From the NCBI GenBank assembly GCA_023245755.1, contig JAHFJQ010000039.1, forward strand, positions 1 to 7,009: 7,009 bases of DNA. Direction: 5' to 3'. This DNA is from an archaeon. Lineage in GTDB: Archaea; Nanobdellota; Nanobdellia; SCGC-AAA011-G17; GW2011-AR17. Below are positions 5,794 to 7,009 of the stretch, piece by piece (position 1 is the stretch's first letter; every line of letters starts with the position of its first letter). Made by a program: the position numbers and the translations under genes. Under the pieces are notes generated by a model. The model was given only the letters and a program-made list of their open reading frames with translations, ran no database searches and was not told the DNA's origin.

Positions 5794-6120
5794 ATGGGTC
5801 AACGATTTGCAATTTGTTTCCTTGGTTCAGATGGGCGTCTTTCACAAGAACAAAAAGACTATGTTCTGAGAAGAGCTGGTTATCTGTATTTTAATGGAGA
5901 AAGCGAAGGGGATATTGCTCTTCTTGATGATGGTGATGATTCTAATTCCCTTGAAGGAAGAATCACAGGGGGACAGTGGGTAAGCCTTGGCGTTTTAAGT
6001 GGTGTTTCTTATAAAGCAGAAGTAGAAACTCCGAAAGGAAAAGCAAGGCTCAGTTTCTTAATGAGAGAACTTACTTTAGGTTCTAGATCTACTCAGTATG
6101 AATCTGAATATACGAATTAA
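5794..6120 (+). CDS. Hypothetical small acidic soluble protein
   Basis: I do not recognise this 108-residue protein. It has no signal peptide, membrane helix, cysteine cluster or known motif; the single cysteine is at residue 8. The N-terminal half (MGQRFAICFLGSDGRLSQEQKDYVLRRAG) suggests a beta-strand, turn and helix. An acidic, Asp-rich loop follows (DIALLDDGDDSN, about 40-51), and then GRITGGQWVSLGVLSG, which looks beta-rich. The C-terminus is polar and serine-rich. Codon use and AT content resemble the neighbours, and a well-placed TATA box 31 nt before the ATG supports it as a real gene. It lies 36 nt after the M50 gene and 39 nt before the UbiB-like gene, in the same direction but apparently in its own transcript. 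Confidence 0.7.
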   Translation: MGQRFAICFLGSDGRLSQEQKDYVLRRAGYLYFNGESEGDIALLDDGDDSNSLEGRITGGQWVSLGVLSGVSYKAEVETPKGKARLSFLMRELTLGSRSTQYESEYTN

Positions 6121-6122
6121 AC

Positions 6123-6137
6123 GCAAAGATTTTTAAA
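6123..6137 (+). promoter_or_regulatory. Archaeal BRE/TATA promoter of the UbiB-like gene
   Basis: GCAAAGA (BRE-like) is followed by TTTTTAAA at 6130-6137, whose first base is 30 nt before the ATG at 6160. The geometry matches the two promoters upstream, so this transcript should also be leaderless. It supports ATG 6160 over the ATG at 6152, which closes after six codons. Confidence 0.6.
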
Positions 6138-6159
6138 CTTCTTTCCTCATAATGACAGT

Positions 6160-7009
6160 ATGGCTTTCATAAGTGCAATGAAGCGATTTTCTCGCCTAAA
6201 AGAGATTGTAAATCTTCTTTTGAAAGAGGGTTTTGAAGAACTCATTCAAGAATTACATTTTCATACGCCGCTTTTGATAAACAAAGCTTCTTTAGAAAGT
6301 ATTCCTAAAAAATCCAGTAGTGAAGTTCCTGTACGATTACGTAGAGTTATGGAAAATGCTGGTGGTGCCTTTGTCAAGGTAGGCCAAATGCTTTCCCTAC
6401 GTTCTGATCTCATTCCTCAAGAATACTGTGATGAATTTTCCAAATTACAAGATCATGTGAAACCATTTCCCTATAGTGAAGTAAAAAAAATACTTGAAAT
6501 TGAGTTCAAAAAACCTCTTAAAGAAATATTCAAAGAGTTTGATGAAAAGCCTCTTGCTTCTGCATCTATTGGCCAAGTACATAAAGCCCGTTTAAAATCT
6601 GGAGAATATGTTGCAGTAAAAGTTCAGCGTCCAGATATTAAAAAAACATTTGATGCAGATATAAACATCTTAGAATACATTGCAGAAGAGGCAGAAAAAT
6701 ACCTCCCGCAAGTTCGTGTTTTCAAACCCCAAAAGATTGTAGAGGAATTCAAAAAATATACTGAGAAAGAATTAGATTTTCTTGCAGAAGCAAAAAATAT
6801 AGAGAAGTTTCATGAGTATTACAAGTATAGTGCTCATATTAAGATTCCTAAAGTGTATTGGGAGTATTGTACAAACAAAATTATCGTTATGGAGTTTATT
6901 GATGGAGAAAAAGTTTCTCTTGTTGAGCATCTTAGCCGTGAAGAAAAAAAGAAGATTGCTCTTACTGTATACAACTCTTTTATTGAGCAAGTCTTTGATA
7001 TGGGCACCT
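6160..7009 (+). CDS. ABC1/AarF/UbiB-family atypical kinase-like protein, N-terminal part (3' end outside window)
   Basis: The frame is open from ATG 6160 to the window end, giving 283 codons of a protein usually about 450-560 residues long. UbiB/ADCK proteins are membrane-associated atypical kinases or ATPases that support isoprenoid-quinone lipid synthesis in bacteria and mitochondria; their archaeal role is not settled. The family hallmarks are clear. The KxGQ motif VKVGQMLSLRSDLIP (72-86) is followed by the FSKLQD segment (93-98). The alanine-rich nucleotide loop PLASASIGQVHKA (131-143) is followed by VAVKVQRP, with the ATP-site lysine Lys154. The segment KELDFLAEAKN supplies the conserved acidic residue, and VMEFIDGEKV is the hinge. 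The catalytic loop and metal-binding aspartates would lie past the window end, so activity cannot be judged. A C-terminal membrane anchor, usual in the family, would also be outside. The start is supported by the TATA element at 6130-6137. Confidence 0.92.
   Translation, partial: MAFISAMKRFSRLKEIVNLLLKEGFEELIQELHFHTPLLINKASLESIPKKSSSEVPVRLRRVMENAGGAFVKVGQMLSLRSDLIPQEYCDEFSKLQDHVKPFPYSEVKKILEIEFKKPLKEIFKEFDEKPLASASIGQVHKARLKSGEYVAVKVQRPDIKKTFDADINILEYIAEEAEKYLPQVRVFKPQKIVEEFKKYTEKELDFLAEAKNIEKFHEYYKYSAHIKIPKVYWEYCTNKIIVMEFIDGEKVSLVEHLSREEKKKIALTVYNSFIEQVFDMGT

Noticed and set aside
5673..5894. Plus-strand open frame bridging the M50 gene and the next gene
   Set aside because: It overlaps both genes out of frame, its translation is rich in Cys, Phe and Trp without any motif, and the TATA-supported ATG at 5794 belongs to another frame.
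6152..6172. ATG at 6152 as a start for the UbiB-like protein
   Set aside because: This frame stops after six codons; the KxGQ-containing frame starts at 6160.

Overview
The window looks like an AT-rich archaeal genome, most likely a small-genome DPANN-type lineage (Woesearchaeota/Pacearchaeota-like). That placement is inference. It rests on a glutamyl-tRNA synthetase of the archaeal/GlnRS-like type, on TATA-box promoters placed 29-31 nt before start codons (leaderless transcripts), on a COG1361-like exported protein encoded beside a MacB-type ABC transporter, and on a cytosolic helical-repeat protein of a style I associate with DPANN genomes. No 16S rRNA or other firm taxonomic marker is present.

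Layout. Positions 1-3928 are a tight plus-strand gene string: the 3' part of gltX, a DUF2127 membrane protein, an ABC ATPase, a secreted/anchored beta-sandwich protein and a MacB/FtsX-like permease. Adjacent genes overlap by 4-11 nt or are separated by 1 nt, so they are probably co-transcribed and translationally coupled. The last three form one transporter module. The ATPase drives a permease with a large extracytoplasmic domain, and the anchored protein occupies the place held by the MacA adaptor in bacteria.

Positions 3929-4276 hold, on the minus strand, an open frame with no usable start codon. It reads clearly as the C-terminal helix and winged-helix domain of an NrtR-like Nudix regulator. 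The Nudix catalytic half is missing. Its stop codon directly abuts the permease stop codon, and its broken 5' end runs into the start of a plus-strand gene (4227-5075) for a repeat protein of unknown function. This looks like a deletion or rearrangement scar.

Positions 5076-7009 hold three plus-strand genes: an M50/site-2-protease-like membrane metallopeptidase, a 108-residue unknown protein, and the first 283 codons of an ABC1/AarF/UbiB-family kinase-like protein that runs off the window. Each has its own TATA-like element at nearly the same distance from the start codon, suggesting three separate leaderless transcription units.

I saw no tRNA, rRNA, CRISPR array, insertion sequence or origin. 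The most notable items are the hidden Nudix-regulator remnant, the repeat protein at its break point, the adaptor-substituted transporter operon, the repeated leaderless promoter geometry and the unusual KMSKS-equivalent motif in gltX.
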